32,564 nt of DNA. Source: an uncultured Bacilli bacterium. GTDB lineage: Bacteria > Bacillota_I > Bacilli_A > RF39 > UBA660. Below, one piece after another: positions 32,558 to 32,564 of the stretch; the first letter of the stretch is position 1; the number at the start of each line of letters is the position of its first letter. The notes under the pieces were generated by a model, which saw only the letters and a list, made by a program, of their open reading frames with translations, searched no databases and was not told where the DNA came from. The stretch is from assembly GCA_947630865.1 (NCBI GenBank), contig CANRJE010000003.1:1-32564 (forward strand). Reading direction: 5' to 3'. Both the position numbers and the translations under genes were made by a program.

Positions 32558-32564
32558 CTAAAAC

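Noticed and set aside
1..32564. Mycoplasma-type genetic code (TGA as Trp)
   Set aside because: Several genes end in TGA at natural family ends (ogt, relA, the 382-residue gene, the TadE-like gene), and Trp is encoded by TGG.

Overview
The window comes from an AT-rich, monoderm, Bacilli-like bacterium (Bacillota). Almost every gene lies on the minus strand, and sites such as AGGAGG and TTGxxx-17-TATAAT are classical low-GC Gram-positive signals. TGA serves as a stop codon (for example at the ends of relA, ogt and the TadE-like gene), so the standard bacterial code applies, not the Mycoplasma code. A CotE orthologue indicates an endospore former or a recent descendant of one. I cannot name the species; an uncultured gut-type Bacilli or Erysipelotrichia-related lineage is a guess.

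Layout, left to right, which is mostly 3' to 5' of transcription. 1-806 is the N-terminal part of pyruvate phosphate dikinase. 903-8625 is a Tad/Flp-type pilus locus: a pseudopilin-like gene, cpaB, tadA (ATPase), tadB, tadC, a 58-residue Flp-like pilin, a TadE-like pseudopilin, a TadZ/CpaE-like protein with a degenerate P-loop, and three paralogous two-helix membrane proteins resembling VirB2/T4SS pilins. 8710-15301, upstream of this in transcription, holds a tandem duplication of a two-gene module: a membrane-anchored Cys-containing ectodomain protein followed by a secreted VWA protein of about 860 residues. A divergent lipoprotein gene sits at 15393-15791.

15807-24105 is housekeeping: frr; uvrC-yqeG-yqeH; and relA-dtd-pfkB-smr-gmk, the latter with overlapping or nearly abutting genes. 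24174-26772 has an alkyltransferase gene (ogt) between two unrecognised genes. 26843-30626 is a three-gene phosphonate operon: PEP mutase, phosphonopyruvate decarboxylase, and a fusion of a nucleotidyltransferase with an iron-alcohol-dehydrogenase domain. This set predicts PEP to phosphonopyruvate to phosphonoacetaldehyde to 2-hydroxyethylphosphonate, then nucleotidyl activation, probably for decorating a surface polymer or lipid. 30812-32557 carries desulfoferrodoxin (plus strand), CotE and a short-chain dehydrogenase.

The most novel-looking part is the 903-15301 surface apparatus. It combines a monoderm Tad machine, duplicated VWA proteins that could be tip adhesins, and VirB2-like paralogues of which two have their own promoters and one lies behind an internal terminator. 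No prepilin peptidase, secretin or sortase gene is in the window. Intergenic regions are very compact: several promoters overlap the preceding gene's terminator, and predicted leaders are often only 10-20 nt. No gap exceeds 300 bases. I saw no tRNA, rRNA, CRISPR array or insertion sequence.
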